From: an uncultured Clostridium sp.
GTDB lineage: Bacteria; Bacillota_A; Clostridia; Lachnospirales; Lachnospiraceae
DNA length: 6,976 nt
Assembly: GCA_900556965.1 (NCBI GenBank)
Contig: USQV01000048.1
Coordinates: 1 to 6,976 of the forward strand
Direction of reading: 5' to 3'
The translations under genes and the position numbers were made by a program. Every line of letters begins with the position of its first letter. Positions within the stretch are counted from its first letter, which is position 1. The notes beneath the pieces are model-generated. The model made no database searches, was not told where the DNA came from, and saw only the letters and a program-made list of their open reading frames with translations. Shown in pieces: positions 5,519-6,976 of this stretch.

Positions 5519-6976
5519 ATGTATGAAATACTGTTAAAATACCTGCCAAAGGATAAAAGGATCCGAATGCTGATCTTAATGGCTGCCGATGTACTTGCGA
5601 CATATCTTGCATCGTTTGCCGGGCTTTTTATCCGCTTTGACATGAGCGTTGCCAAAATCCCCTTAGTATATAGCGAAGCAGCTGCAAACTATCTTCCTTA
5701 TTATATTATTGCAACTCTGCTTGTGTTTTTCTTAAGCCGCATGTATTCCACAATGTGGAGTGTCGCAGGGGCACGGGAGGTATTACATATCGTAGGAGCC
5801 TGTGTGTTAGCTTCGCTAATCCAGATCGCCGGGATGATGCTTCTGGAGCACCGGGTTCCCAGAAGCTATTTTCTAATTTGCTTTGCGTTCCTTTGTGCGG
5901 AGGAAATCGTTATCCGGTTTTCCCATCGGGCACTGTTGTCTTTATCCTGTGCCCGCCGGAACAGAAAAACAGCCCAGGGAAACAAGCGGGTCATGATCGT
6001 GGGGGCTGGTACCTCCGGTGCGGTTATCTTAAAGGAGATGAATACAAGCCGGTATATTCACGGCCGTGTTGTGTGTTTTGCCGATGATGACAAAAATAAG
6101 GTCGGCAAATTATTAAACGGCGTTCCGATCGCCGGAAGCCGCGAGGATATCCCGGAGCTGGTAAAGGAATATCAGGTGGATGATATCTATATTGCGATCC
6201 CGTCGGCATCTGCAAAGGACAGAAAGAACATTATCGAGATCTGCCGTAAAACAGGCTGCAATATAAAAACGTTGCCGGGGATCTATCAGCTGATTAACGG
6301 AGAGGTGAATATTTCCAAGCTCCGAAATGTAGAGATCGAGGATCTGCTTGGACGGGAACCGATCCGTGTTAATCTGGACGTGATCATGGGATACGTTACC
6401 GGTAAGGTAGTCCTTGTAACAGGCGGCGGTGGTTCGATCGGAAGCGAGCTCTGTCGTCAGATTGCAAGCCATAACCCGAAGCAGCTGATCATTTTTGATA
6501 TTTATGAAAATACGACCTACAGCATCCAGCTGGAATTAAAGGAAAAATATCCCGAGCTGGATCTCGTTGTACTGATCGGCTCTGTCCGAAATACACATCG
6601 TATTGAATCTGTCTTTGAACAGTATCATCCGGATATCGTCTACCATGCGGCAGCGCATAAGCATGTGCCGTTAATGGAGGACAGCCCGAATGAGGCAATT
6701 AAAAATAATGTGTTCGGTACATATAAGACAGCCCGTGCGGCCGATAAATACGGCGCAAAGCGGTTTGTATTGATCTCCACAGATAAAGCGGTCAATCCGA
6801 CCAATATTATGGGGGCATCCAAGCGGATGTGCGAGATGGTCATCCAGATGATGAATGCCAGATCAAAAACAGATTTTGTGGCAGTCCGATTTGGAAATGT
6901 CCTTGGAAGTAACGGCTCGGTCATCCCGCTGTTTAAACGCCAGATCGAGCAGGGCGGCCCGGTCACGGTTACCCAT
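5519..6976 (+). CDS. CapD/WbpM-family membrane-bound nucleotide-sugar 4,6-dehydratase/epimerase (partial, 3' end off window)
   Basis: A frame of 486 codons stays open to the right edge, so the C-terminus is missing; complete members are commonly 600 residues or more. The N-terminus has about four membrane helices (near 17-40, 59-78, 91-111 and 120-137). A cytoplasmic Rossmann-like domain with VMIVGAGTSG (158-167) follows, then the SDR catalytic domain with NAD-binding TGGGGSIGSEL (301-311), HAAAHKHVPLMED, and STDKAVNPTN (420-429) leading to MGASKR (431-436). Met at 431 in place of the usual SDR Tyr is normal for the long WbpM/PglF class. These enzymes convert UDP-GlcNAc to the 4-keto-6-deoxy sugar that begins rare amino-sugar synthesis; the substrate is inferred from the family. 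The ATG follows AAGGA by 7 bases and has its own promoter at 5443. Confidence 0.92.
   Translation, partial: MYEILLKYLPKDKRIRMLILMAADVLATYLASFAGLFIRFDMSVAKIPLVYSEAAANYLPYYIIATLLVFFLSRMYSTMWSVAGAREVLHIVGACVLASLIQIAGMMLLEHRVPRSYFLICFAFLCAEEIVIRFSHRALLSLSCARRNRKTAQGNKRVMIVGAGTSGAVILKEMNTSRYIHGRVVCFADDDKNKVGKLLNGVPIAGSREDIPELVKEYQVDDIYIAIPSASAKDRKNIIEICRKTGCNIKTLPGIYQLINGEVNISKLRNVEIEDLLGREPIRVNLDVIMGYVTGKVVLVTGGGGSIGSELCRQIASHNPKQLIIFDIYENTTYSIQLELKEKYPELDLVVLIGSVRNTHRIESVFEQYHPDIVYHAAAHKHVPLMEDSPNEAIKNNVFGTYKTARAADKYGAKRFVLISTDKAVNPTNIMGASKRMCEMVIQMMNARSKTDFVAVRFGNVLGSNGSVIPLFKRQIEQGGPVTVTH

Noticed and set aside
5755..6087. Plus-strand open frame within the capD-like gene
   Set aside because: It is out of frame with the conserved membrane and NAD-binding sequence of the CapD-type protein, which explains this stretch.

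Overview
The window looks like the leading end of a surface-polysaccharide (capsule or exopolysaccharide) locus from a Gram-positive, probably spore-former-related Clostridia species. A gut or rumen Lachnospiraceae member is my best guess. The reasons are moderate GC, strong AGGAGG-type ribosome binding sites, sigma-A-like promoters, Spo0A C-terminal-type regulators, and the style of a small XRE repressor (MAISY start). The species is inference only.

Layout. Positions 10-363 (minus) and 435-797 (plus) are two divergent, homologous small genes. Each encodes only the DNA-binding domain of Spo0A, without a receiver domain. Positions 798-1120 form a 323-bp gene-free region. It holds a tandem array of a 34-bp repeat (four near-perfect copies and one decayed copy) followed by a good extended -10 promoter. 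From 1121 a tightly packed plus-strand operon begins: a multi-membrane-spanning O-antigen ligase/polymerase-like protein (1121-2728), a fused sugar nucleotidyltransferase plus GmhB-type phosphatase (2728-4131), and an HddA-type heptose kinase (4128-5123). Stop and start codons overlap at both junctions. A small XRE-family regulator (5165-5440) follows. Next comes a second, near-consensus extended -10 promoter with a perfect palindrome at its expected start site, and then a CapD/WbpM-type nucleotide-sugar dehydratase (from 5519) that runs off the right edge.

How the genes fit together. The kinase, phosphatase and nucleotidyltransferase activities are three of the four steps from sedoheptulose 7-phosphate to GDP-D-glycero-alpha-D-manno-heptose. 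The isomerase GmhA is not in the window. The ligase/polymerase-like protein would act on the finished lipid-linked glycan. The CapD-type enzyme would start a second, modified amino-sugar branch. Together they suggest a heptose-containing surface glycan. The three small DNA-binding proteins, the repeat array and the internal promoter suggest layered regulation, but no regulatory link is shown by the sequence itself. I saw no RNA genes, insertion sequences, CRISPR arrays or convincing intrinsic terminators.
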